Assembly (NCBI GenBank): GCA_963580455.1 | Contig: OY756968.1 | Span: forward strand, 24,955,996 to 25,019,995 | Direction: 5' to 3' | Source of the DNA: Euonymus europaeus | Lineage: Eukaryota; Streptophyta; Magnoliopsida; Celastrales; Celastraceae | DNA: 64,000 bases | Notes under the pieces: generated by a model | The model's database searches: none | Told to the model about the DNA's origin: nothing | What the model saw: the letters and a program-made list of their open reading frames with translations, nothing else | Position numbers and translations under genes: made by a program | Shown: in pieces, positions 24,395 through 37,369 of the stretch | Numbering within the stretch: the first letter of the stretch is position 1 | Layout of the letters: each line of letters starts with the position of its first letter

Positions 24395-25086
24395 CGAGTT
24401 CTGAATTCGGTGATTTTTAGCTTGATTTCACACTACTTTTCGAGCTCTACAATCCGGGCATTTCGGATTTTGATTTCAGAACTCGTGGCTAGTATGTCTC
24501 GTTTCACCTAGTTTGCCGCCAAATATGGTTTCTTTACGTAAACGGTTTTATGAATATCCGTTGACTCCGAGTTCTGAATTCGGTGATTTTTAGCTTGATT
24601 TCACACTACTTTTCGAGCTCTACAATCCGGGCATTTCGGATTTAAATTTCAGAACTCGTGGCTAGTAGGTCTCGTTTCACCTAGTTAGCCGCGAAATATT
24701 GTTTCTTTACGTAAACGATTTTATGAATATCCGTTGACTTCGAGTTCTGAATTCGGTGATTTTTAGCTTGATTTCACACTACTTTTCGAGCTCTACAATC
24801 CGGGCATTTCGGATTTAAATTTCAGAACTCGTGGGTAGTAGGTCTCGTTTCACCTAGTTAGCCGCGAAATATGGTTTCTTTACGTAAACGATTTTATGAA
24901 TATCCGTTGACTTCGAGTTCTGAATTCGGTGATTTTTAGCTTGATTTCACACTACTTTTTGAGCTCTACAATTCTGGCGTTTCGGATTTTTATTTCAGAA
25001 CTCGTGGCTAGTGGGTCTCGTTTCACCTAGTTAGCTGCGAAATGTGGTTTCTTTACGTAAACGGTTTTACGAATATCTGTTGACTC

Positions 25087-27335
25087 CGAGTTCTGAATTC
25101 GGTGATTTTTAGCTTGATTTCACACTACTTTTCGAGCTCTACAATCCTGGCATTTCGGATTTTGATTTCAGAACTCGTGGCTAGTAGGTCTCGTTTCACC
25201 TAGTTAGCCGCGAAATGTGGTTTCCTTACGTAAACGGTTTTATGAATATTCGTTGACTCCGAGTTCTGAATTCGGTGATTTTTAGCTTGATTTCACACTA
25301 ATTTTCGAGCTCTACAATCCTGGCTTTTCGGATTTTTATTTCAGAACTCGTGGCTAGTAGGTCTCGTTTCACCTAGTTAGCCGCGAAATGTGGTTTCTTT
25401 ACGTAAACGGTTTTATGAATATCTGTTGACTCCGAGTTCTGAATTCGGTGATTTTTAGCTTGATTTCACACTACTTTTCGAGCTCTACAATCCTGACGTT
25501 TCGGATTTTGATTTCAGAACTCGTGGCTAGTAGGTCTCGTTTCGCCTAGTTAGCCGCGAAATGTGGTTTCTTTACGTAAACGGTTTTATGAATATCCGTT
25601 GACTCCGAGTTCTGAATTCGGTGATTTTTAGCTTGATTTCACAATACTTTTTGACCTCTACAATCCTGGCGTTACTGGTTTTGATTTCAGAACTCGTGGC
25701 TAGTAGGTCTCGTTTCACCTAGTTAGCCGAGAAATGTGGTTTCTTTACGTAAACGGTTTTATGAATATCCTTTGACTCCGAGTTCTGAATTCGGTGATTT
25801 TTAGCTTGATTTCACACTACTTTTCGAGCTCTACAATCCTGGCTTTTCGGATTTTGATTTCAGAACTCGTGGCTAGTAGGTCTCGTTTCACCTAGTTAGC
25901 CGCGAAATGTGGTTTCTTTACGTAAACGGTTTTATGAATATCCGTTGACTCCGAGTTCTGAATTCGGTGATTTTTAGCTTGATTTCACACTACTTTTCGA
26001 GCTCTACAATCCGGGCATTTCGGATTTAAATTTCAGAACTCGTGGCTAGTAGGTCTCGTTTCACCTAGTTAGCCGCGAAATATGGTTTCTTTACGTAAAC
26101 GATTTTATGAATATCCGTTGACTTCGAGTTCTGAATTCGGTGATTTTTAGCTTGATTTCACACTAATTTTCGAGCTCTACAATCCTGGCATTTCGGATTT
26201 TGATTTCAGAACTCGTGGCTAGTAGGTCTCGTTTCACCTAGTTAGCCGCGAAATGTGGTTTCTTTACGTAAACGGTTTTATGAATATTCGTTGACTCCGA
26301 GTTCTGAATTCGGTGATTTTTAGCTTGATTTCACACTACTTTTCGAGCTCTACAATCCTGGCATTTCGGATTTTGATTTCAGAAGTTGTGGCTAGTAGGT
26401 CTCGTTTCACCTAGTTAGCCGCGAAATGTGGTTTCTTTACTTAAACGGTTTTATGAATATCCTTTGACTCCGAGTTCTGAATTCGGTGATTTTTAGCTTG
26501 ATTTCACACTACTTTTCCAGCTCTACAATCCTGGTGTTTCGGATTTTGATTTCAGAACTCGTGGCTAGTAGGTCTCGTTTCACCTAGTTAGCTGCGAAAT
26601 GTGGTTTCTTTACGTAAACGGTTTTATGAATATCTGTTGACTCCGAGTTCTGAATTCAGTGATTTTTAGCTTGATTTCACACTACTTTTCGAGCTCTACA
26701 ATCCTGGCATTTCGGATTTTGATTTCAGAACTCGTGGCTAGTAGGTCTCGTTTCACCTAGTTAGCCGCGAAATGTGGTTTCCTTACGTAAACGGTTTTAT
26801 GAATATTCGTTGACTCCGAGTTCTGAATTCGGTGATTTTTAGCTTGATTTCACACTACTTTTTGAGCTCTACAATCCTGGCTTTTCGGATTTTTATTTCA
26901 GAACTCGTGGCTAGTAGGTCTCGTTTCACCTAGTTAGCCGCGAAATGTGGTTTCTTTACGTAAACGGTTTTATGAATATCTGTTGACTCCGAGTTCTGAA
27001 TTCGGTGATTTTTAGCTTGATTTCACACTACTTTTCGAGCTCTACAATCCTGACGTTTCGGATTTTGATTTCAGAACTCGTGGCTAGTAGGTCTCGTTTC
27101 ACCTAGTTAGCCGCGAAATGTGGTTTCTTTACGTAAACGGTTTTATGAATATCCGTTGACTCCGAGTTCTGAATTCGGTGATTTTTAGCTTGATTTCACA
27201 CTACTTTTTGACCTCTACAATCCTGGCGTTACTGGTTTTGATTTCAGAACTCGTGGCTAGTAGGTCTCGTTTCACCTAGTTAGCCGCGAAATGTGGTTTC
27301 TTTACGTAAACGGTTTTATGAATATCCGTTGACTC
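25087..27335. repeat. 4-monomer block at 9-monomer offset (1557 bp)
   Basis: Units at 25087-25778 match 26644-27335: ggcatt with the rare tttccttacg (near 25221 and 26778); ggctttt with tttttattt; ctgacgttt; and T-type gttactgg. Private differences include ttcgcctag near 25544 and cacaatact near 25643 in the left copy, and gaattcagtg near 26654 in the right. Confidence 0.8.
26471..26643. repeat. chimeric monomer, C-type left and gctgcg-type right
   Basis: The left half has the subfamily C markers tttccagctct and ctggtgttt. The right half has gttagctgcg and tatctg, which elsewhere follow a tttttattt unit, in place of tttgccgcc. The unit also sits where the 13-monomer register on its left meets the 9-monomer register on its right. 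An exchange between about p72 and p120 explains it. Confidence 0.65.
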
Positions 27336-28027
27336 CGAGTTCTGAATTCGGTGATTTTTAGCTTGATTTCACACTACTTTTCGAGCTCTAAAATCCTGGC
27401 TTTTCGGATTTTGATTTCAGAACTCGTGGCTAGTAGGTCTCGTTTCACCTAGTTAGCCGCGAAATGTGGTTTCATTATGTAAACGGTTTTATGAATATCC
27501 GTTGACTCCGTGTTCTGAATTCGGTGATTTTTAGATTGATTTCACACTACTTTTCGAGCTCTACAATCCTGGAGTTTCGGATTTTGATTTCAGAATTCGT
27601 GGCTAGTAGGTCTCGTTTCACCTAGTTAGCCGCGAAATGTGGTTTCTTTATGTAAACGGTTTTATGAATATCCGTTGACTCCGAGTTCTGAATTCGGTGA
27701 TTTTTAGCTTGATTTCACACTACTTTTCGAGCTCTACAATCCGGGCATTTCGGATTTTGATTTCAGAACTCGTGGCTAGTAGGTCTCGTTTCACCTAGTT
27801 AGCCGCGAAATGTGGTTTCTTTACGTAAACGGTTTTATGAATATCCGTTGACTCCGAGTTCTGAATTCGGTGATTTTAAGCTTGATTTCACACTAATTTT
27901 TGAGCTCTACAATACTGGTGTTTCGGATTTTGATTTCAAAACTCGTGGATAGTAGGTCTCGTTTCACCTAGTTAGCCGCGAAATGTGGTTTCTTTACGTA
28001 AACGGTTTTATGAATATCCGTTGACTC
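27336..28027. repeat. four-unit relic of the left-hand domain
   Basis: These units resemble the 6.4-6.9 kb series: ctaaaatcc with tttcattatg; cgtgttct with ctggagtttcgg and agaattcgtgg (start 27509); a G-type unit with ttttgattt; and ttttaagcttg with aatactgg and gtggatag (start 27855). They are the right-most copies of the ctggagtttcgg/agaattcgtgg and ttttaagcttg markers that I find. They appear to be the edge of the left-hand lineage. Confidence 0.6.
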
Positions 28028-31000
28028 CGAGTTCTGAATTCGGTGATTTTTAGCTTGATTTCACACTAATTTTCGAGCTATACAATCCTGGCATTTCGGA
28101 TTTTGATTTCAGAACTCGTGGCTAGTAGGTCTCGTTTCACCTAGTTAGCCGCAAAATGTGGTTTCTTTACGTAAACAGTTTTATGAATATCCTTTGACTC
28201 CGAGTTCTGAATTCGGTGATTTTTAGCTTGATTTCACACTACTTTTCCAGCTCTACAATCCTGGTGTTTCGGATTTTGATTTCAGAACTCGTGGCTAGTA
28301 TGTCTCGTTTCACCTAGTTTGCCGCCAAATATGGTTTCTTTACGTAAACGGTTTTACGAATATCCGTTGACTCCGAGTTCTGAATTCGGTGATTTTTAGC
28401 TTGATTTCACACTACTTTTCGAGCTCTACAATCCGGGCATTTCGGATTTTAATTTCAGAACTCGTGGCTAGTAGGTCTCGTTTCACCTAGTTAGCCGCGA
28501 AATATGGTTTCTTTACGTAAACGATTTTATGAATATCCGTTGACTCCGAGTTCTGAATTCGGTGATTTTTAGCTTGATTTCACACTAATTTTCGAGCTCT
28601 ACAATCCTGGCATTTCGGATTTTGATTTCAGAACTCGTGGCTAGTAGGTCTCGTTTCACCTAGTTAGCCGCGAAATGTGGTTTCTTTACGTAAACGGTTT
28701 TATGAATATTCGTTGACTCCGAGTTCTGAATTCGGTGATTTTTAGCTTGATTTCACACTACTTTTCGAGCTCTACAATCCTGGCGTTTCGGATTTTTATT
28801 TCAGAACTCGTGGCTAGTAGGTCTCGTTTCACCTAGTTAGCTGCGAAATGTGGTTTCTTTACGTAAACGGTTTTATGAATATCTGTTGACTCCGAGTTCT
28901 GAATTCGGTGACTTTTAGCTTGATTTCACACTACTTTTCGAGCTCTACAATCCTGGCATTTCGGATTTTGATTTCAGAACTCGTGGCTAGTAGGTCTCGT
29001 TTCACCTAGTTAGCCGCGAAATGTGGTTTCTTTACGTAAACGGTTTTATGAATATTCGTTGACTCCAAGTTCTGAATTCGGTGATTTTTAGCTTGATTTC
29101 ACACTACTTTTCGAGCTCTACAATCCTGGCTTTTCGGATTTTTATTTCAGAACTCGTGGCTAGTAGGTCTCGTTTCACCTAGTTAGCCGCGAAATGTGGT
29201 TTCTTTACGTAAACGGTTTTATGAATATCTGTTGACTCCGAGTTCTGAATTCGGTGATTTTTAGCTTGATTTCACACTACTTTTCCAGCTCTACAATCCT
29301 GGTGTTTCGGATTTTGATTTCAGAACTCGTGGCTAGTAGGTCTCGTTTCACCTAGTTTGCCGCCAAATGTGGTTTCTTTACGTAAACGGTTTTATGAATA
29401 TTCGTTGACTCCGAGTTCTGAATTCGGTGATTTTTAGCTTGATTTCACACTACTTTTCGAGCTCTACAATCCTGGCGTTTCGGATTTTTATTTCAGAACT
29501 CGTGGCTAGTAGGTCTCGTTTCACCTAGTTAGCTGCGAAATGTGGTTTCTTTACGTAAACGGTTTTATGAATATCTGTTGACTCCGAGTTCTGAATTCGG
29601 TGATTTTTAGCTTGATTTCACACTACTTTTCGAGCTCTACAATCCTGGCATTTCGGATTTTGATTTCAGAACTCGTGGCTAGTAGGTCTCGTTTCACCTA
29701 GTTAGCCGCGAAATGTGGTTTCTTTACGTAAACGGTTTTATGAATATTCGTTGACTCCGAGTTCTGAATTCGGTGATTTTTAGCTTGATTTCACACTACT
29801 TTTCGAGCTCTACAATCCTGGCTTTTCGGATTTTTATTTCAGAACTCGTGGCTAGTAGGTCTCGTTTCACCTAGTTAGCCGCGAAATGTGGTTTCTTTAC
29901 GTAAACGGTTTTATGAATATCCGTTGACTCCGAGTTCTGAATTCGGTGATTTTTAGCTTGATTTCACACTACTTTTCGAGCTCTACAATCCGGGCATTTC
30001 GGATTTTAATTTCAGAACTTGTGGCTAGTAGGTCTCGTTTCACCTAGTTAGCCGCGAAATATGGTTTCTTTACGTAAACGATTTTATGAATATCCGTTGA
30101 CTCCGAGTTCTGAATTCGGTGATTTTTAGCTTGATTTCACACTAATTTTCGAGCTCTACAATCCTGGCATTTCGGATTTTGATTTCAGAACTCGTGGCTA
30201 GTAGGTCTCGTTTCACCTAGTTAGCCGCGAAATGTGGTTTCTTTACGTAAACGGTTTTATGAATATTCGTTGACTCCGAGTTCTGAATTCGGTGATTTTT
30301 AGCTTGATTTCACACTACTTTTCGAGCTCTACAATCCTGGCATTTCGGATTTTTATTTCAGAACTCGTGGCTAGTAGGTCTCGTTTCACCTAGTTAGCTG
30401 CGAAATGTGGTTTCTTTACGTAAACGGTTTTATGAATATCTGTTGACTCCGAGTTCTGAATTCGGTGACTTTTAGCTTGATTTCACACTACTTTTCGAGC
30501 TCTACAATCCTGGCATTTCGGATTTTGATTTTAGAACTCCTGGCTAGTATGTCTCGTTTCACCTAGTTAGCCGCGAAATGTGGTTTCTTTATGTAAACGG
30601 TTTTATGAATATCCGTTGACTCCGTGTTCTGAATTCGGTGATTTTTAGCTTGATTTCACACTAATTTTCGAGCTCTACAATCCTGGTCTTTCGGATTTTG
30701 ATTTCAGAACTCGTGGCTAGTAGGTCTTGTTTCACCTAGTTAGCCGCGAAATGTGGTTTCTTTACATAAACGGTTTTATGAATATCCGTTGACTCCGAGT
30801 TCTGAATTCGGTGATTTTTAGTTTGATTTCACACTACTTTTCGGGCTCTACAATCCTGGCGTTTCGGATTTTGATTTCAGAACTCGTGGCTAGTAGGTCT
30901 CGTTTCACCTAGTTAGCCGCGAAATGTGGTTTTTTTATGTAAACGGTTTTATGAATATTCGTTGACTCCGTGTTCTGAATTCGGTGATTTTTAGCTTGAT

Positions 31001-33909
31001 TTCACACTAATTTTCGAGCTCTACAATCCTGGTGTTTCGGATTTTAATTTCAGAACTCGTGGCTAGTAGGTCTCGTTTCACCTAGTTAGCCGCGAAATTT
31101 GGTTTCTTTACGTAAACGGTTTTATGAATATCCGTTGACTCCGAGTTCTGAATTCGGTGATTTTTAGTTTGATTTCACACTACTTTTCGAGCTCTACAAT
31201 CCTGGTGTTTCGGATTTTGATTTCAGAACTCGTGGCTAGTAGGTCTCGTTTCACCTAGTTTGCCGCCAAATGTGGTTTCTTTACGTAAACGGTTTTATGA
31301 ATATCTGTTGACTCCGAGTTCTGAATTCGGTGATTTTTAGCTTGATTTCACACTACTTTTCGAGCTCTACAATCCGAGCATTTCGGATTTCGATTTCAGA
31401 ACTCCTGGCTAGTAGGTCTCGTTTCACCTAGTTAGTCGCGAAATATGGTTTCTTTATGTAAACGGTTTTATGAATATCCGTTGACTCCGAGTTCTGAATT
31501 CGGTGATTTTTAGCTTGATTTCACACTAATTTTCGAGCTATACAATCCTGGCATTTCGGATTTTGATTTCAGAACTCGTGGCTAGTAGGTCTCGTTTCAC
31601 CTAGTTAGCCGCGAAATGTGGTTTCTTTACGTAAACAGTTTTATGAATATCCTTTGACTCCGAGTTCTGAATTCGGTGATTTTTAGCTTGATTTCACACT
31701 ACTTTTCCAGCTCTACAATCCTGGTGTTTCGGATTTTGATTTCAGAACTCGTGGCTAGTATGTCTCGTTTCACCTAGTTTGCCGCCAAATATTGTTTCTT
31801 TACGTAAACGGTTTTATGAATATCCGTTGACTCCGAGTTCTGAATTCGGTGATTTTTAGCTTGATTTCACACTACTTTTCGAGCTCTACAAGCCGGGCAT
31901 TTCGGATTTTAATTTCAGAACTCGTGGCTAGTAGGTCTCGTTTCACCTAGTTAGCCGCGAAATATGGTTTCTTTACGTAAACGATTTTATGAATATCCGT
32001 TGACTCCGAGTTCTGAATTCGGTGATTTTTAGCTTGATTTCACACTAATTTTCGAGCTCTACAATCCTGGCATTTCGGATTTTGATTTCAGAACTCGTGG
32101 CTAGTAGGTCTCGTTTCACCTAGTTAGCCGCGAAATGTGGTTTCTTTACGTAAACGGTTTTATGAATATTCGTTGACTCTGAGTTCTGAATTCGGTGATT
32201 TTTAGCTTGATTTCACACTACTTTTCGAGCTCTACAATCCTGGCGTTTCGGATTTTTATTTCAGAACTCGTGGCTAGTAGGTCTTGTTTCACCTAGTTAG
32301 CTGCGAAATGTGGTTTCTTTACGTAAACGGTTTTATGAATATCTGTTGACTCCGAGTTCTGAATTCGGTGACTTTTAGCTTGATTTCACACTACTTTTCG
32401 AGCTCTACAATCCTGGCATTTCGGATTTTGATTTCAGAACTCGTGGCTAGTAGGTCTCGTTTCACCTAGTTAGCCGCGAAATGTGGTTTCTTTACGTAAA
32501 CGGTTTTATGAATATTCGTTGACTCCGAGTTCTGAATTCGGTGATTTTTAGCTTGATTTCACACTACTTTTCGAGCTCTACAATCCTGGCTTTTCGGATT
32601 TTTATTTCAGAACTCGTGGCTAGTAGGTATCGTTTCACCTAGTTAGCCGCGAAATGTGGTTTCTTTACGTAAACAGTTTTATGAATATCTGTTGACTCCG
32701 AGTTCTGAATTCGGTGATTTTTAGCTTGATTTCACACTACTTTTCCAGCTCTACAATCCTGGTGTTTCGGATTTTGATTTCAGAACTCGTGGCTAGTAGG
32801 TCTCGTTTCACCTAGTTTGCCGCCAAATGTGGTTTCTTTACGTAAACGGTTTTATGAATATTCGTTAACTCCGAGTTCTGAATTCGGTGATTTTTAGCTT
32901 GATTTCACACTACTTTTCGAGCTCTACAATCCTGGAGTTTCGGATTTTTATTTCAGAACTCGTGGCTAGTAGGTCTCGTTTCACCTAGTTAGCTGCGAAA
33001 TGTGGTTTCTTTACGTAAACGGTTTTATGAATATCTGTTGACTCCGAGTTCTGAATTCGGTGATTTTTAGCTTGATTTCACACTACTTTTCGAGCTCTAC
33101 AATCCTGGCATTTCGGATTTTGATTTCAGAACTCGTGGCTAGTAGGTCTCGTTTCACCTAGTTAGCCGCGAAATGTGGTTTCTTTACGTAAACGGTTTTA
33201 TGAATATTCGTTGACTCCGAGTTCTGAATTCGGTGATTTTTAGCTTGATTTCACACTACTTTTCGAGCTCTACAATCCTGGCTTTTCGGATTTTTATTTC
33301 AGAACTCGTGGCTAGTAGGTCTCGTTTCACCTAGTTAGCCGCGAAATGTGGTTTCTTTACGTAAACGGTTTTATGAATATCCGTTGACTCCGAGTTCTGA
33401 ATTCGGTGATTTTTAGCTTGATTTCACACTACTTTTCGAGCTCTACAATCCGGGCATTTCGGATTTTAATTTCAGAACTCGTGGCTAGTAGGTCTCGTTT
33501 CACCTAGTTAGCCGCGAAATATGGTTTCTTTACGTAAACGATTTTATGAATATCCGTTGACTCCGAGTTCTGAATTCGGTGATTTTTAGCTTGATTTCAC
33601 ACTAATTTTCGAGCTCTACAATCCTGGCATTTCGGATTTTGATTTCAGAACTCGTGGCTAGTAGGTCTCGTTTCACCTAGTTAGCCGCGAAATGTGGTTT
33701 CTTTACGTAAACGGTTTTATGAATATTCGTTGACTCCGAGTTCTGAATTCGGTGATTTTTAGCTTGATTTCACACTACTTTTCGAGCTCTACAATCCTGG
33801 CTTTTCGGATTTTTATTTCAGAACTCGTGGCTAGTAGGTCTCGTTTCACCTAGTTAGCTGCGAAATGTGGTTTCTTTACGTAAACGGTTTTATGAATATC
33901 TGTTGACTC
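28028..33909. repeat. 14-monomer block duplicated at 20-monomer offset (3460 bp)
   Basis: Units at 28028-30449 correspond to 31488-33909. The leading unit has the rare gagctatac and aaacagtttt. It is followed by a C unit with ctagtatgtctcg; a G unit with ttaattt; actaatt; gctgcg; ggtgactttt; ggctttt; C; gctgcg; ggcatt; ggctttt; G; actaatt; gctgcg. The right copy has gained aagccgggc, gactctgag, gtcttg and cgttaactcc, which are then inherited by the 24-monomer-offset copy further right. Confidence 0.85.
30450..31487. repeat. six-unit spacer shared with 43.3-44.3 kb
   Basis: Between the two 14-monomer copies lie units with rare markers: ctcctggctagtatg; ctggtctttcgg with tttacataaac; tcgggctct with ttttttatg; cgtgttct with aaatttgg; tagtttg; and ccgagcatt with gttagtcgcg. 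The series at 30623-31487 recurs at 43425-44289 at an offset of exactly 74 monomers (12802 bp; tcgggctct at 30841 and 43643). This is the longest-range repeat of a small block in the window. Confidence 0.82.
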
Positions 33910-36900
33910 CGAGTTCTGAATTCGGTGACTTTTAGCTTGATTTCACACTACTTTTCGAGCTCTACAATCCTGGCATTTCGGATTTTGATTTCAGAACTCG
34001 TGGCTAGTAGGTCTCGTTTCACCTAGTTAGCCGCGAAATGTGGTTTCTTTACGTAAACGGTTTTATGAATATTCGTTGACTCCGAGTTCTGAATTCGGTG
34101 ATTTTTAGCTTGATTTCACACTACTTTTCGAGCTCTACAATCCTGGCTTTTCGGATTTTTATTTCAGAACTCGTGGCTAGTAGGTCTCGTTTCACCTAGT
34201 TAGCCGCGAAATGTGGTTTCTTTACGTAAACGGTTTTATGAATATCTGTTGACTCCGAGTTCTGAATTCGGTGATTTTTAGCTTGATTTCACACTACTTT
34301 TCCAGCTCTACAATCCTGGTGTTTCGGATTTTGATTTCAGAACTCGTGGCTAGTAGGTCTCATTTCACCTAGTTTGCCGCCAAATGTGGTTTCTTTACGT
34401 AAACGGTTTTATGAATATTCGTTGACTACGAGTTCTGAATTCGGTGATTTTTAGCTTGATTTCACACTACTTTTCGAGCTCTACAATCCTGGCGTTTCGG
34501 ATTTTTATTTCAGAACTCGTGGCTAGTAGGTCTCGTTTCACCTAGTTAGCTGCGAAATGTGGTTTCTTTACGTAAAGGGTTTTATGAATATCTGTTGACT
34601 CCGAGTTCTGAATTCGGTGATTTTTAGCTTGATTTCACACCACTTTTCGAGCTCTACAATCCTGGCATTTCGGATTTTGATTTCAGAACTCGTGGCTAGT
34701 AGGTCTCGTTTCACCTAGTTAGCCGCGAAATGTGGTTTCTTTACGTAAACGGTTTTATGAATATTCGTTGACTCCGAGTCCTGAATTCGGTGATTTTTAG
34801 CTTGATTTCACACTACTTTTCGAGCTCTACAATCCTGGCTTTTCGGATTTTTATTTCAGAACTCGTGGCTAGTAGGTCTCGTTTCACCTAGTTAGCCGCG
34901 AAATGTGGTTTCTTTACGTAAACGGTTTTATGAATATCCGTTGACTCCGAGTTCTGAATTCGGTGATTTTTAGCTTGATTTCACACTACTTTTTGACCTC
35001 TACAATCCTGGCGTTACTGATTTTGATTTCAGAACTCGTGGCTAGTAGGTCTCGTTTCACCTAGTTAGCCGCGAAATTTGGTTTCTTTACGTAAACGGTT
35101 TTATGAATATCCGTTGACTCCGAGTTCTGAATTCGGTGATTTTTAGTTTGATTTCACACTACTTTTCGAGCTCTACAATCCTGGTGTTTCGGATTTTGAT
35201 TTCAGAACTCGTGGCTAGTAGGTCTCGTTTCACCTAGTTAGCCGCGAAATTTGGTTTCTTTACGTAAACGGTTTTATGAATATCCGTTGACTCCGAGTTC
35301 TGAATTCGGTGATTTTTAGTTTGATTTCACACTACTTTTCGAGCTCTACAATCCTGGTGTTTCGGATTTTGATTTCAGAACTCGTGGCTAGTAGGTCTCG
35401 TTTCACCTAGTTTGCCGCCAAATGTGGTTTCTTTACGTAAACGGTTTTATGAATATCTGTTGACTCCGAGTTCTGAATTCGGTGATTTTTAGCTTGATTT
35501 CACACTACTTTTCGAGCTCTACAATCCGAGCATTTCGGATTTCGATTTCAGAACTCCTGGCTAGTAGGTCTCGTTTCACCTAGTTAGTCGCGAAATATGG
35601 TTTCTTTATGTAAACGGTTTTATGAATATCCGTTGACTCCGAGTTCTGAATTCGGTGATTTTTAGCTTGATTTCACACTAATTTTTGAGCTATACAATCC
35701 TGGCATTTCGGATTTTGATTTCAGAACTCGTGGCTAGTAGGTCTCGTTTCACCTAGTTAGCCGCGAAATGTGGTTTCTTTACGTAAACAGTTTTATGAAT
35801 ATCCTTTGACTCCGAGTTCTGAATTCGGTGATTTTTAGCTTGATTTCACACTACTTTTCCAGCTCTACAATCCTGGTGTTTCGGATTTTGATTTCAGAAC
35901 TCGTGGCTAGTATGTCTCGTTTCACCTAGTTTGCCGCCAAATATGGTTTCTTTACGTAAACGGTTTTATGAATATCCGTTGACTCCGAGTTCTGAATTCG
36001 GTGATTTTTAGCTTGATTTCACACTACTTTTCGAGCTCTACAAGCCGGGCATTTCGGATTTTAATTTCAGAACTCGTGGCTAGTAGGTCTCGTTTCACCT
36101 AGTTAGCCGCGAAATATGGTTTCTTTACGTAAACGATTTTATGAATATCCGTTGACTCCGAGTTCTGAATTCGGTGATTTTTAGCTTGATTTCACACTAA
36201 TTTTCGAGCTCTACAATCCTGGCATTTCGGATTTTGATTTCAGAACTCGTGGCTAGTAGGTCTCGTTTCACCTAGTTAGCCGCGAAATGTGGTTTCTTTA
36301 CGTAAACGGTTTTATGAATATTCGTTGACTCTGAGTTCTGAATTCGGTGATTTTTAGCTTGATTTCACACTACTTTTCGAGCTCTACAATCCTGGCGTTT
36401 CGGATTTTTATTTCAGAACTCGTGGCTAGTAGGTCTTGTTTCACCTAGTTAGCTGCGAAATGTGGTTTCTTTACGTAAACGGTTTTATGAATATCTGTTG
36501 ACTCCGAGTTCTGAATTCGGTGACTTTTAGCTTGATTTCACACTACTTTTCGAGCTCTACAATCCTGGCATTTCGGATTTTGATTTCAGAACTCGTGGCT
36601 AGTAGGTCTCGTTTCACCTAGTTAGCCGCGAAATGTGGTTTCTTTACGTAAACGGTTTTATGAATATTCGTTGACTCCGAGTTCTGAATTCGGTGATTTT
36701 TAGCTTGATTTCACACTACTTTTCGAGCTCTACAATCCTGGCTTTTCGGATTTTTATTTCAGAACTCGTGGCTAGTAGGTCTCGTTTCACCTAGTTAGCC
36801 GCGAAATGTGGTTTCTTTACGTAAACGGTTTTATGAATGTCTGTTGACTCCGAGTTCTGAATTCGGTGATTTTTAGCTTGATTTCACACTACTTTTCCAG

Positions 36901-37369
36901 CTCTACAATCCTGGTGTTTCGGATTTTGATTTCAGAACTCGTGGCTAGTAGGTCTCGTTTCACCTAGTTTGCCGCCAAATGTGGTTTCTTTACGTAAACG
37001 GTTTTATGAATATTCGTTAACTCCGAGTTCTGAATTCGGTGATTTTTAGCTTGATTTCACACTACTTTTCGAGCTCTACCATCCTGGAGTTTCGGATTTT
37101 TATTTCAGAACTCGTGGCTAGTAGGTCTCGTTTCACCTAGTTAGCTGCGAAATGTGGTTTCTTTACGTAAACGGTTTTATGAATATCTGTTGACTCCGAG
37201 TTCTGAATTCGGTGATTTTTAGCTTGATTTCACACTACTTTTCGAGCTCTACAATCCTGGCATTTCGGATTTTGATTTCAGAACTCGTGGCTAGTAGGTC
37301 TCGTTTCACCTAGTTAGCCGCGAAATGTGGTTTCTTTACGTAAACGGTTTTATGAATATTCGTTGACTC
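31142..37369. repeat. 12-monomer block duplicated at 24-monomer offset (4152 bp)
   Basis: Units at 31142-33217 correspond to 35294-37369. Shared rare markers: ccgagcatttcggatttcg with actcctgg and gttagtcgcg; gagctatac; aaacagtttt; ctagtatg; aagccgggc; gactctgag; gtcttg with gctgcg; ggtgactttt; and cgttaactcc. In the right copy the ggctttt unit acquires gaatgtctg and the ctggag unit acquires ctaccatcc. Those become markers of the 7-monomer HOR that follows. Confidence 0.85.

Larger units (their letters stand above)
23702..26643. repeat. 4-monomer block at 13-monomer offset (2249 bp)
   Basis: Units at 23702-24394 correspond to 25952-26643: G-type with taaat and gacttcgag; actaatt with tattcg; a unit with the rare cagaagtcgtgg or cagaagttgtgg followed by atcctttgac; and subfamily C. 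The left copy carries the one-base insertion, so the end offset differs by one. Between them lie G-type units at 24395-24913 and part of the 9-monomer repeat. Confidence 0.7.
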
